Assembly: GCA_902795355.1 (NCBI GenBank)
Contig: CADBKZ010000005.1
Span: 1 to 64,000, forward strand
Reading direction: 5' to 3'
Source: an uncultured Ruminococcus sp.
Lineage (GTDB): Bacteria > Bacillota > Clostridia > Oscillospirales > CAG-272
Length of the DNA stretch: 64,000 bases
Shown piece after piece: positions 42,088-50,745 of this stretch (position 1 is its first letter; each line of letters opens with the position of its first letter). Under the pieces are notes generated by a model, which saw nothing but the letters and a program-made list of their open reading frames with translations, was not told where the DNA came from and made no database searches. The position numbers and the translations under genes were made by a program.

Positions 42088-43227
42088 ATGACGTTTGAAC
42101 ATGACGATACCCGCGAGTGCGGGGTCAAAATTAAGGTCATCGGCGTGGGCGGCGGCGGGAACAACGCCGTAAACCGCATGGTCTCCGCCAATATCCGCGG
42201 GGTGGATTTTGTTGCTGTAAACACCGACCGGCAAGCCCTTCAACGTTCCGAGGCTCCCAGCCAGCTTGTGATCGGCGAGAAGATCACCAAGGGCTTCGGA
42301 GCCGGCGCAAACCCGCAAATCGGCGCGCGGGCGGCGGAAGAATCCATCGAGGACATCCGCGCCCTGCTTGAAGGAACCGATATGGTGTTTATCACCGCGG
42401 GAATGGGCGGCGGAACGGGAACGGGAGCCGCGCCGGTGGTTGCGCGCGTCGCGCGGGAGATGGAAATTCTGACGGTCGGCATTGTTACCAAGCCGTTCGC
42501 GTTCGAGGGCGCAAAGCGCATGACGCAGGCCGAAGCGGGCATTGCCGAGCTTTCGCAGTATGTCGATTCGCTGATCATCATTCCGAATGAACGGCTCAAA
42601 CAGGTTTCCAACGCGAAAATTTCGCTTTTCAACGCTTTCGCAATCGCGGATGATGTTCTCCGCAACGGTGTGCAGAGCGTTTCCGACCTGATTGTGGACG
42701 ACGCGTTCATCAACGTGGACTTTGCCGATGTTACCAGCGTTATGGCCAACGCGGGCTATGCCCACATGGGCATTGGCTCCGCTTCGGGCAAGGATAAAGC
42801 GGAACAGGCGGCAAAAGAGGCCATTTCCAGCCCGTTGCTGGAAACGTCCATCAAGGGCGCGCAGGGAATTCTGATTTCCATGTCGGTCTCGCCGGACGTT
42901 TCCTTGGACGACGCCGAGCTTGCTTCCTCGCTGATTACATCCGAAGCCAACCCCGGGGCAAACATCATCTGGGGCGTATCGTTTGATACCGATTTAGAGG
43001 ACGAAATGCGCGTTACCGTGATTGCAACGGGATTTGAAAAACGTCCCGAAACCACAAACCGCCGCGCGGAGAAGGTCAAGCCGAACGACCGTTTCGGAAC
43101 CGCCGCGCAAAAACCGGCCGCAACGGGCAACGTCGAGAAACCGCGCGTTTCGCAACCGAAAACGCCGCGCGACGACGATGATGATTTCGGCGGCCTCTTC
43201 GACATGATGCGGAGTACGAAAAAATAA
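42088..43227 (+). CDS. ftsZ: Cell division GTPase FtsZ
   Basis: 379 residues. N-terminal GVGGGGNNAVNRM, the tubulin signature GGGTGTG (107-113), NVDFADVTSVM and the rest of the GTPase core are intact. The C-terminal linker is short and Lys/Pro-rich and ends DDFGGLFDMMRSTKK, which differs from the common DxPxFLR tail that binds FtsA; FtsA is also missing from the cluster. ATG 42088 follows GGGAGGAAAAACAA; an in-frame ATG at 42034 has no site. Confidence 0.96.
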   Translation: MTFEHDDTRECGVKIKVIGVGGGGNNAVNRMVSANIRGVDFVAVNTDRQALQRSEAPSQLVIGEKITKGFGAGANPQIGARAAEESIEDIRALLEGTDMVFITAGMGGGTGTGAAPVVARVAREMEILTVGIVTKPFAFEGAKRMTQAEAGIAELSQYVDSLIIIPNERLKQVSNAKISLFNAFAIADDVLRNGVQSVSDLIVDDAFINVDFADVTSVMANAGYAHMGIGSASGKDKAEQAAKEAISSPLLETSIKGAQGILISMSVSPDVSLDDAELASSLITSEANPGANIIWGVSFDTDLEDEMRVTVIATGFEKRPETTNRRAEKVKPNDRFGTAAQKPAATGNVEKPRVSQPKTPRDDDDDFGGLFDMMRSTKK

Positions 43228-43235
43228 AACCATCA

Positions 43236-43280
43236 TAAAAACGGGGCTCCTTTCCGCAGGGAAAAGGAACCCTGTTTTTA
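43236..43280 (+). terminator. Terminator after ftsZ
   Basis: Imperfect stem of about 16 pairs around 43238-43256 and 43261-43277, followed by TTTTTATATTT. Confidence 0.75.
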
Positions 43281-43330
43281 TATTTGAGCAGTCCGGCAAA
43301 CGGAATTTGCGGTCGTTCTTTTCGGAAGAG

Positions 43331-43396
43331 GGAGGGCTTGGGAGAGAGGAACCGCTTTCTTCCGTAAGAAAACGGTTCCTCTCTCCCAAGGTCTCA
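43331..43396 (-). repeat. AGACCTTG palindrome element (copy 3)
   Basis: Read on the minus strand it begins GAGACCTTGGGAG directly at the stop codon of the methyltransferase-like gene. Arms 43337-43354 and 43373-43390 pair over 18 bases, and TTTCTT/AAGAAA extends the stem with one mismatch. Like the other copies it follows its gene in the sense direction. Confidence 0.7.
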
Positions 43397-44434
43397 ATCC
43401 ATTTTTTGAATCTTTGGCGCGAGTTTGCGCAAATAATCGTCCGAGATCATGGTTTCAATCTCGGAGAAGGAGCGTATTTCTCCCTCGCCGCCGTCGCGGA
43501 TGCGGTCAAACACCATGCGGCGGAGGGAGCCGAGCAGGAGCGGCTCGATCCAATATTGAAACTCGGCGTGCGGAGCGAGGGACTCCAACCTCTTCATGCG
43601 CAGATAGAGGGGCAGACCGTCCGATTGATCGTGCCAAAGGTCGGTAAACACGAAATCGGCGTTGGTTCGCGGAAGTTCGCGCTCCGCGTAATGAAACGCG
43701 TCGGCCGGAACCACCGTGATTTTCTCGCGGTGCGGGAATTGCGGGAGCAGATGCGCGCGGAACAGGTCGATCACGGCGGGGTCGCGTTCCACAACCGTAA
43801 CAGAGGATACTTCCGCTTTTTCCGAGGCATGGAATGCGAAATAGCCGAGCCCGAGCCCGAACGCGACTGTGTTCCCGTGCGCGGCGGCAACCGGAGCGCG
43901 CATGGTGGAGATCTCGTTGGGTTTCACCGCCATCCATTCCACGCCGTCCTCGCGCACGCAGGGAAAGCGGAACCGTTCGGTAAAATAGCCGATCTGCGGG
44001 ATCAGACGTCCGTCCGGTTTCCGAACGGCGTTGTTGAAAACAAAGGCTTCGTAAGGGGCGTATGTTTCGGTTCCGAAGCTCCAATTCGCAACTTTCGCGG
44101 CGGGAAACGCTATGGTTTCCAAGTAGGCGTCGGAGTTCCAATCGGTCGGGTCGAGGCGTTGCAGCCCAACCGAAAGGTAGTCCCGCTCCAAACGGCGATC
44201 CTCGGGATCCGAAGCGGTATCCAACCCGATCGCGGCGGAAAAGAGAACGCGGTAGGCGGCTTCCTCGGGAAGGGCGCAATCCCGCGCAAGGTCGCGGACC
44301 ATGCGGCGCGTAATGAAACGCGGCATTTCGTTCAGGTAGATGGCCAGCAGGCGCAGAATGCGGTCGTTGCGCGCTTCCGCTTTGCAAACCGTTTCCCAGC
44401 GCGCGCGATCGCGATTATTCAACTGCAATTGCAC
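43394..44434 (-). CDS. SAM-dependent methyltransferase-like protein
   Basis: 346 residues, not a named family to me. The C-terminal half has a Rossmann methyltransferase or spermidine-synthase pattern: [14 protein letters not shown] (motif I), [31 protein letters not shown] and [10 protein letters not shown]. The N-terminal half is helical. Start GTG 44434 follows GGGGGTGGTACT; upstream in-frame codons reach back into the promoter. Monocistronic, divergent from deoC. A role in methylation is inferred from fold only; the variant LGLGYF loop may reduce activity. Confidence 0.6.
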   Translation of the reverse strand: MQLQLNNRDRARWETVCKAEARNDRILRLLAIYLNEMPRFITRRMVRDLARDCALPEEAAYRVLFSAAIGLDTASDPEDRRLERDYLSVGLQRLDPTDWNSDAYLETIAFPAAKVANWSFGTETYAPYEAFVFNNAVRKPDGRLIPQIGYFTERFRFPCVREDGVEWMAVKPNEISTMRAPVAAAHGNTVAFGLGLGYFAFHASEKAEVSSVTVVERDPAVIDLFRAHLLPQFPHREKITVVPADAFHYAERELPRTNADFVFTDLWHDQSDGLPLYLRMKRLESLAPHAEFQYWIEPLLLGSLRRMVFDRIRDGGEGEIRSFSEIETMISDDYLRKLAPKIQKMD

Positions 44435-44468
44435 AGTACCACCCCCAAAAATCCGAAGTTCCGCCTCT

Positions 44469-44497
44469 ATTTTATCATATTTTTTTCCTTTTTGCAA
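44469..44497 (-). promoter_or_regulatory. Sigma-A promoter of the methyltransferase-like gene
   Basis: On the minus strand TTGCAA (44492-44497), 17 bases, TAAAAT (44469-44474). Confidence 0.65.
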
Positions 44498-44517
44498 TCC
44501 TTTTTTTCAAACGGGGC

Positions 44518-44546
44518 TTGCGAAAGGCAAAAGATTGTGATAAAAT
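44518..44546 (+). promoter_or_regulatory. Sigma-A promoter of the deo operon
   Basis: TTGCGA 44518-44523, 17 bases, TAAAAT 44541-44546. No repressor operator is obvious around it. Confidence 0.65.
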
Positions 44547-44580
44547 AGAAGTAATGAAAACCGAAAAGGGGTTTTTTGAA

Positions 44581-45240
44581 ATGGAAATTCGCGAAATTTT
44601 ATCCAAAGTGGACCATACGCTCCTGCGCCAAACCGCAACTTGGGCGGAGATCCGCGCGCTTTGCGACGACGGATTGCGCTATGGCGTCGCCTCGGTCTGT
44701 ATTCCGCCCTGCTATGTCAGGCAGGCGCGGGAATATCTCGGCGGGAAGTTGCCGGTTTGCACGGTTATCGGCTTTCCGAACGGGTATACAACCACCGCCG
44801 CAAAGGTTGCCGAAACCGCCGACGCCGTTGCGAACGGAGCGGACGAGATTGACATGGTTATCCATCTCGGCGCGTTGCGCGACAAACGGTACGACGATGT
44901 TGCCGCCGACATCCGCGCGGTGCGGGAAGCCTGCCGCGGGAAAATCCTGAAAGTGATCATCGAAACCTGCCTCTTGACCGACGAAGAAAAAATCCGCATG
45001 TGCGGGATCGTTGGGGAGAGCGGCGCGGACTTTATCAAAACGTCCACCGGCTTTTCCACCGGCGGGGCAACGCCGGAGGATGTCGCGCTTTTCGCGGCGC
45101 ACGTACCCGCGGGACTTTCCATTAAGGCGGCGGGCGGCATTCGCTCTCTGGAAGACGCGGAGCGGTTCCTGTCGCTCGGCGCGTCGCGCCTCGGAACCAG
45201 CGCAATCGTAAAAATCGTGAAAGAGAGGAATCTGTTGTAA
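44581..45240 (+). CDS. deoC: Deoxyribose-phosphate aldolase
   Basis: 219 residues. Splits deoxyribose-5-phosphate to acetaldehyde and glyceraldehyde-3-phosphate. The Schiff-base lysine is K153 in [20 protein letters not shown] and EIDMVI are also as in the family, and K184-like AAGGIR follows. I use ATG 44581, after AAAAGGGG; ATG 44554 lies at the expected transcription start. Its stop overlaps the deoD start (TAATG). Confidence 0.94.
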   Translation: MEIREILSKVDHTLLRQTATWAEIRALCDDGLRYGVASVCIPPCYVRQAREYLGGKLPVCTVIGFPNGYTTTAAKVAETADAVANGADEIDMVIHLGALRDKRYDDVAADIRAVREACRGKILKVIIETCLLTDEEKIRMCGIVGESGADFIKTSTGFSTGGATPEDVALFAAHVPAGLSIKAAGGIRSLEDAERFLSLGASRLGTSAIVKIVKERNLL

Positions 45241-45971
45241 TGGCCGACTATCCAACGCCGCATATCAACGCGGCTCCCGAAGATTTCGGAAAGGTTGTCC
45301 TAATGCCCGGGGACCCGCTTCGTTCGGAGTTTATCGCTAAAACCTACCTGACCGAGGCGCGGCTTGTCAATAACGTCCGCGGCGTGCAGGGCTACACGGG
45401 AAAATGGAACGGGGAAACCGTTTCGGTTATGGCCAGCGGAATGGGCATGCCGTCCATCGGTATTTACAGCTATGAACTGTTCGAGTTCTTCGGCGTGGAA
45501 GCGATCCTGCGCGTTGGGAGCGCGGGCGCGCTGCAACCGGAGATCCGCACGCGCGATATTGTGCTGGGAATGGGAGCTTCCACCAATTCTTCCTATGCCG
45601 AGCAGTTCCGCATGGGCGCGAGCGTCGCCCCGCTTTGCGATTTCGGCCTGCTGGAAACGGCGGTTGCCGTTTGCCGCGAGAGGGAAAGCCGTTTCCATGT
45701 CGGAAACCTGATGTCGTCCGACCGGTTTTACGATGACGATCCCGAAGCCAACCGTCGCTATGCGAAAATGGGCGTTCTAGCCGTGGAAATGGAAGCCGCG
45801 GCGCTCTACCTCAACGCGGCGAAGCTCGGCAAAAAAGCGCTCGCAATCTGCACGGTCTCCGACCACATCATCACCGGCGATATTTTGCCCGCGGCCGAAC
45901 GGCAAACGGGCTTCGGCGAAATGGCGGAGATTGCGCTTGATACCGCCGCGCGCTTCATAAAGGGACTTTGA
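45240..45971 (+). CDS. deoD: Purine-nucleoside phosphorylase, DeoD type
   Basis: 243 residues, the hexameric bacterial form. PHINAAPEDFGKVVLMPGDPLR, MGMPSIGIYSYELF, VGSAGAL and LAVEMEAAALY are diagnostic; the catalytic Asp is in CTVSDHIITG. Releases the base and (deoxy)ribose-1-phosphate for DeoB. One base pair of overlap with deoC and one base before deoB. Confidence 0.94.
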   Translation: MADYPTPHINAAPEDFGKVVLMPGDPLRSEFIAKTYLTEARLVNNVRGVQGYTGKWNGETVSVMASGMGMPSIGIYSYELFEFFGVEAILRVGSAGALQPEIRTRDIVLGMGASTNSSYAEQFRMGASVAPLCDFGLLETAVAVCRERESRFHVGNLMSSDRFYDDDPEANRRYAKMGVLAVEMEAAALYLNAAKLGKKALAICTVSDHIITGDILPAAERQTGFGEMAEIALDTAARFIKGL

Positions 45972-45972
45972 A

Positions 45973-47148
45973 ATGAACGCGAAACGTGTTTTTTTCATCG
46001 TTCTGGATAGCGTTGGCGCGGGGGAAGCGCCGGACGCGGCCGATTTCGGCGACGTCGGGGCGCATACGCTCAAAAGCGTTCATGCCTCGGGCGAGCTATC
46101 CATCCCAACGCTGCGGAGCTTGGGATTGGGCAATATCGGCGGTTTGGAGTTCCTCGGCGCGGTTCCGGACCCGCGCGGCGCATATGCCAAACTGCGCGAA
46201 CTCTCGCGCGGGAAAGATACCACAACGGGGCATTGGGAGCTTGCCGGTCTGGTTTCGGGAAAACCGTTTCCCACCTATCCGAACGGGTTCCCGCCCGAGG
46301 TGATCGAAGCGTTTACGAAAGCCACGGGCTACGGCGTGCTTTGCAATCGCCCGTATTCGGGAACCGACGTGATCCGCGATTACGGCGCGGAGCATCTGAA
46401 AACGGGGAAACTGATCGTTTATACCTCGGCCGACAGCGTGTTCCAGATCGCCGCGCACGAATCGTTGGTCCCGCCCGAAACGCTTTATGAAATCTGCCGC
46501 AAGGCAAGAGCGTTGCTGCAAGGGGAACACGGCGTTGGGCGCGTGATCGCGCGGCCGTTCGCGGGCGACCCCGACCGCGGATTTACCCGAACCGCCAACC
46601 GCCGCGATTTCTCGCTGTTGCCGCCGCGCCCAACGCTTTCGGACGAGGTCAAGGCCGCGGGTCTCGATTCGCTCTCGGTCGGCAAAATCTATGATATTTT
46701 CGCGGGCCGCGGGTTTACCGATTTCATCCTGACCCACGGAAACGCCGAGGGCATGGCCGCGACCGATCGCTATGCCGCAACCGATTTTCACGGACTTTGC
46801 TTTGTCAATCTGGTGGATTTTGATATGCTCTGCGGCCATAGGCGCGATCCCGTGGCCTATGCGCATGCGCTCAACGATTTTGACCGCTGGCTGGCCGATT
46901 TTCTGCCCCGTATGCGGGCGGACGACGTGCTTCTGATTTCCGCCGACCACGGCTGCGATCCCGCCTTCAAAGGGACCGACCACACCCGCGAGTATGTGCC
47001 GCTTCTTTGCTTCGGCGCGCGGGTTCGTCCCGCGGGTTTGCCCGTTCGGAACGGGTTTTCCGACGTTGCGGCAACGGTTGCCGACCTGCTCGGCGTTCCG
47101 CACGGCGGCGCGGGAAAGAGCTTTGCAAAGCTGATTTGGGGGGATTGA
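45973..47148 (+). CDS. deoB: Phosphopentomutase
   Basis: 391 residues of the alkaline-phosphatase superfamily with two metal ions. VLDSVGAGEAPDA, the catalytic-threonine segment GKDTTTGHWE, and SADHGCDP near the C-terminus identify it. Converts (deoxy)ribose-1-phosphate to the 5-phosphate that DeoC cleaves. Tight spacing on both sides places it in the deo operon. Confidence 0.95.
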   Translation: MNAKRVFFIVLDSVGAGEAPDAADFGDVGAHTLKSVHASGELSIPTLRSLGLGNIGGLEFLGAVPDPRGAYAKLRELSRGKDTTTGHWELAGLVSGKPFPTYPNGFPPEVIEAFTKATGYGVLCNRPYSGTDVIRDYGAEHLKTGKLIVYTSADSVFQIAAHESLVPPETLYEICRKARALLQGEHGVGRVIARPFAGDPDRGFTRTANRRDFSLLPPRPTLSDEVKAAGLDSLSVGKIYDIFAGRGFTDFILTHGNAEGMAATDRYAATDFHGLCFVNLVDFDMLCGHRRDPVAYAHALNDFDRWLADFLPRMRADDVLLISADHGCDPAFKGTDHTREYVPLLCFGARVRPAGLPVRNGFSDVAATVADLLGVPHGGAGKSFAKLIWGD

Positions 47149-47149
47149 T

Positions 47150-47572
47150 ATGACCGATTCGGAATTGATCCGGCAGGCGGAAGCCGCACGCGCAAACGCG
47201 TATTCGCCCTATTCCGGCTATACCGTCGGCGCGGCGTTGCTCTGCGCAGACGGAACGGTTGCGCTGGGCTGTAACGTGGAGAACGCTTCCTACGGAGCCA
47301 CGATCTGCGCCGAGCGCGTTGCCGTTACGCGCGCCGTAGCGGAAGGGAAACGGGAGTTTTCCGCCATTGCCGTTGTGGGCGGGAAGCGCGGAGAACCCGC
47401 GGAAACCTTTTTCAGCCCCTGCGGGATCTGCCGCCAATTCCTGCGCGAATTCTGCGGCGACGATTTCCGCGTATTGGTCGCCTGCAAAGGCGAAATTCGC
47501 GCCTACACGCTCCGAGAACTGCTCCCAAGCGGATTCTCCGCGGACGCAATGCGGGGAGACTCCCATGATTGA
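47150..47572 (+). CDS. cdd: Cytidine deaminase
   Basis: 140 residues, tetrameric zinc class. NVENASYGATICAER (zinc Cys and catalytic Glu) and PCGICRQ (two zinc Cys) are complete. Feeds cytidine and deoxycytidine into the salvage and degradation route of the operon. One base after the deoB stop; its end overlaps nnrD by 8 bases. Confidence 0.95.
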   Translation: MTDSELIRQAEAARANAYSPYSGYTVGAALLCADGTVALGCNVENASYGATICAERVAVTRAVAEGKREFSAIAVVGGKRGEPAETFFSPCGICRQFLREFCGDDFRVLVACKGEIRAYTLRELLPSGFSADAMRGDSHD

Positions 47573-49064
47573 AGCGGTTTCGGTCGCGCAGATGCGCGAG
47601 AGCGACGCGGCCGCCGTTCGGAGCGGCGTTCCCGCCGAGGAACTGATGATGCGCGCGGCGCGCGGCGTTTTCGGGTCGTACCCGTGGAAAGGCCGAACGG
47701 CCGTTGTATGCGGTTCCGGCAACAACGCGGGCGACGGTTACGCGCTTGCGCTCCTGTTGCGCGGGGCGGGTGTCCCGTGCCGCGTTCTGCGGCTTACCGA
47801 GGCCGCAACGCCGGTCGGTTCGATTTATCTTGAACAATGCCGCCGCGCGGGAATCCCGATGGAAACCGTAACCGAAAAGCCCGATTTTTCGGGCGACGCG
47901 GAAATTGCGGATTGCATTTTCGGAACGGGATTCCACGGCAACGCCGAGGGGATTTACCGAAACGCCATCGAGGCGATCAACCAAAGCGGCCTGCCCGTGG
48001 TCTCGGTGGACATCAACAGCGGCATGAACGGCGACAGCGGACTCGGCGATCCGGCCGTTCGTTCCACCGTAACGGTTTCGGTGGGGAGCCCGAAAGCGGG
48101 GCATTACCTTGCTGATGCGAAAGACCGCATCGGGCGGCTCCTGAACGTTGACATCGGCATTCCGATCGTCGGCGAGCCGTATCGCCTGCTGGAAGCGGCG
48201 GACGTGAGGGCCGCACTTCCGCCGCGCCGCCGCAATTCCCATAAGGGAACTTACGGTTATGTGGGCATTCTCGGCGGTTGTACCCGCTATGCGGGCGCGG
48301 CAAAACTCGCAAACCTCGGCGCGTCCGCAATGCGCGCGGGGTGCGGGGTGGTAACGCTCGGCGTTCCGTCGTCGCTTGCCGCCGCGGTCGCCCCCTGTCT
48401 GCTCGAAAGCACGCTTGCGCCAATGCCCGAATCGGGCGGCTGCATGGCGTTTGACCCCGCCGCGATCAATGCTTTTCTTGCGGGCAAACGCGCCGTTGCG
48501 GTTGGCATGGGCTGGGGAGAGGGAAGCGATTACCCCGCGATCTTAACGCACCTTTTGGAGAACTTTTCCGGTTCGCTTTTGTTGGACGCGGACGCGCTGA
48601 ACACGCTTTCGCGCATGGATCGTTCTCTTTTGCGCCGTGCTGCCGGACGCGTGATCCTGACGCCGCACCCGAAAGAATTGGAACGTCTTTCCGGCGTTCC
48701 CATGGACGAAATTTTGTCCGATCCTGTTGCCGCCGCAAAGGATTTTGCGGGAAAGTACCGTGTAATTCTCCTGCTCAAAGGCGCGACCACGGTTGTAACC
48801 GACGGGGAGACGGCGTATCTTTCCGACCGCGGATGCGCGGGAATGGCGACCGCGGGGAGCGGCGACGTTCTCTCCGGCGTTCTCGCGGGGTTGCTCGGCT
48901 ATCTGCCGCCAACCGCGCTGACCGTTGCCTGCGGGGCATACCTCGCGGGCTATGCGGGGGAGCTTGCCGAAGCGTCCGAAAATCCCGTGAGCATGGTCGC
49001 GTCGGATACGGTCGCCGCGCTGCCGCGCGCTCTCTCGCGGATTCTCAACGGAACCGCCCCGTAA
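47565..49064 (+). CDS. nnrD: Bifunctional NAD(P)H-hydrate epimerase/dehydratase
   Basis: 499 residues joining two repair enzymes. The N-terminal epimerase (NnrE) has SGNNAGDGYALA and SVDINSGMNGDSG; the C-terminal ADP-dependent dehydratase (NnrD) has HKGTYGYVGILGG, LDADALN, LTPHPKELERL and AGSGDVLSG. Together they restore damaged NADH/NADPH hydrates. Start ATG 47565, GGGGAG upstream, inside the end of cdd. A metabolite-repair gene at the end of a nucleoside operon has no strict logic beyond shared expression. Confidence 0.93.
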   Translation: MIEAVSVAQMRESDAAAVRSGVPAEELMMRAARGVFGSYPWKGRTAVVCGSGNNAGDGYALALLLRGAGVPCRVLRLTEAATPVGSIYLEQCRRAGIPMETVTEKPDFSGDAEIADCIFGTGFHGNAEGIYRNAIEAINQSGLPVVSVDINSGMNGDSGLGDPAVRSTVTVSVGSPKAGHYLADAKDRIGRLLNVDIGIPIVGEPYRLLEAADVRAALPPRRRNSHKGTYGYVGILGGCTRYAGAAKLANLGASAMRAGCGVVTLGVPSSLAAAVAPCLLESTLAPMPESGGCMAFDPAAINAFLAGKRAVAVGMGWGEGSDYPAILTHLLENFSGSLLLDADALNTLSRMDRSLLRRAAGRVILTPHPKELERLSGVPMDEILSDPVAAAKDFAGKYRVILLLKGATTVVTDGETAYLSDRGCAGMATAGSGDVLSGVLAGLLGYLPPTALTVACGAYLAGYAGELAEASENPVSMVASDTVAALPRALSRILNGTAP

Positions 49065-49070
49065 TGTTGA

Positions 49071-49118
49071 ATTTGCCCCGTAAATTACCGAAAAGCGATT
49101 TGCGGGGCAAATTTTTTC
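49071..49118 (+). terminator. Terminator of the deo operon
   Basis: Ten-pair stem 49071-49080 with 49103-49112, then TTTTTCTTTTTG. Confidence 0.85.
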
Positions 49119-49186
49119 TTTTTGTGTAACCTTTTTCCGAAACCGGCGACATGAAAGGTGAAACCCAAAAAACGGAGGTATTTGAA

Positions 49187-50536
49187 ATGAAACGAATTTG
49201 GAAACCGTGGTTGTCTGTCTGTTTGGCGTTCTTCTTGGTGTTCGGCTTCGGGGCCTGCGCCGCGAACGGCCTTGCAAAAAGCGGACGCGCGCCAATGGGA
49301 GCAGAGGATTATTACGGGGGATTTGCGGCCGACGGCATGGCGGAAGCCGCCATGGCCGGCAAAGCCGAGGGCTATGCGGGCGAGGCGGAACCCGAGGAAA
49401 ACAAGTCGGAAACCGTTGTCCGTCCCGCGGCGGGGCAAATCACCGCGGGCGCGCAGGACGACAACCGCTACTACGCGCAATGGCTCAAACTGTTCGCCGC
49501 CGCGGAACCCTCGCCCGTTGACGAACAGACCGCCGAGAATGCAGAAACTTCCGAAGTTGCCAAAGCGGCCGGAAAGTTTTATCGGTATCTCTCCAACCCG
49601 TGGGGAATGGATTCGCAACGCCGCGTTACCGTAACGGTCAGGAGCGGCGGCGCGCCCGTTGCGGGAGCGAAAGTGGTTTGCCGCAACGGGGACGAAACGG
49701 CGTTCCGCGCGGTAACAAATGCGAACGGCGTCGCGTATCTCTTTCCCGATTGCGAAAGCGGGACTCTGACGGTGGAAAGCGGATCCAACACCGCCACTGC
49801 CGCATTTGACGGCGAAAATCGCGACGTTACCGTCGAGCTGGGCGGTTCCGTGGAAAAAGCGGACGTGATCGAGCTGATGTTCGTGGTGGACGTGACCGGT
49901 TCGATGGGCGACGAGATCAGCTATCTCAAATCCGAGCTTGCCGACGTGGTTCGCCAAGTGGCGTCCGCGAACGCCGGCGCAAAGATCAACCTTGCGTTCC
50001 TGTTCTACCGCGACGCCGAGGACAGCGTTCCGTTCAAGTATGTGGATTTTAAGGATGTAACGGTGAAAAAGAATCTGACCGCGCAGCTGAAAGAGCTTGA
50101 TAAGCAGAAAGCCGACGGCGGCGGGGACTACCCCGAGGCGGTGGACGAAGCGTTGGAACAGGCGGTTTCCAAGCAGTGGTCGGCAAACGCCACCAAGCTG
50201 ATCTTCCTCGTCCTCGACGCGCCCCCGCACGACGGGCAGCAGTATCAAACCCGCTTTGCAAACGCGGTTCGCAGCGCGGTGGAGCAGGGCATTCGCGTTT
50301 GCCCCGTGCTTGCCAGCGGCGCGGATCTGCTCTGCGAGTACACCACCCGCTCCGCCGCGCTTTTAACGGGCGGAACCTTCGTGTTCGTAACGGATGATTC
50401 GGGCATCGGCGGCAGCCATTACGACCCAGACCTTCCAAACGTAACCGTGGAATACCTGAACGCCTGCATGGTGCGCCTGATCAACGGCTACCATACCGGA
50501 ACCTTCGCCGACCCCGTTGCGTGGCGGGGACAATAA
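49187..50536 (+). CDS. Lipoprotein with von Willebrand A domain
   Basis: 449 residues. Signal with lipobox FGAC (Cys 24), then a low-complexity Ala/Gly/Glu region, an Ig-like beta domain (about 145-218, RVTVTVRSGGAPVAGAKVV) and a vWA domain from about 226. The metal site is DVTGS (D235, T237, S239; the usual form is DxSxS), with a later LDAPPHDGQQ for the fourth ligand. Such proteins bind ligands at the cell surface; the partner is unknown. ATG 49187 follows ACGGAGG. Followed by a palindrome element. Confidence 0.8.
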   Translation: MKRIWKPWLSVCLAFFLVFGFGACAANGLAKSGRAPMGAEDYYGGFAADGMAEAAMAGKAEGYAGEAEPEENKSETVVRPAAGQITAGAQDDNRYYAQWLKLFAAAEPSPVDEQTAENAETSEVAKAAGKFYRYLSNPWGMDSQRRVTVTVRSGGAPVAGAKVVCRNGDETAFRAVTNANGVAYLFPDCESGTLTVESGSNTATAAFDGENRDVTVELGGSVEKADVIELMFVVDVTGSMGDEISYLKSELADVVRQVASANAGAKINLAFLFYRDAEDSVPFKYVDFKDVTVKKNLTAQLKELDKQKADGGGDYPEAVDEALEQAVSKQWSANATKLIFLVLDAPPHDGQQYQTRFANAVRSAVEQGIRVCPVLASGADLLCEYTTRSAALLTGGTFVFVTDDSGIGGSHYDPDLPNVTVEYLNACMVRLINGYHTGTFADPVAWRGQ

Positions 50537-50544
50537 GAGCAAGG

Positions 50545-50612
50545 AGACCTTGAGGGGCGGGGTCCTTTTCTCGCGAGAAAAGGACCCCGCCCCTCAAACT
50601 CCCCGCCCCGAA
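50545..50612 (+). repeat. AGACCTTG palindrome element (copy 4)
   Basis: AGACC followed by a perfect 48-base palindrome 50550-50597 (arms of 24) and a GC-rich tail (ACTCCCCGCCCCGAAAAG). It begins 9 bases past the vWA gene stop and has no U-tract. Arms and both flanks align with the element at 30776. Confidence 0.75.
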
Positions 50613-50686
50613 AAGAGCAAACAAAAAGGAAAAACAAAGGGAAGCGAGCGCATTGTTTATTTTTTTCTCGGGGAAAGGTTGAGAAG

Positions 50687-50728
50687 GGGGGACGTTTTCG
50701 TTTCCTGCAAGAAACGAAAGCGTCCCCC
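50687..50728. repeat. Second long hairpin between vWA gene and ychF
   Basis: 18-pair stem 50687-50704 with 50711-50728, loop CTGCAA, G-rich at its outer end. It lies between convergent genes and 18 bases from the ychF stop; no U-tract follows on either strand. On the minus strand its surroundings read AAGACTTTTTTGGGGG, a loose match to the AGACC elements. Confidence 0.55.
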
Positions 50729-50745
50729 AAAAAAGTCTTTACCGG

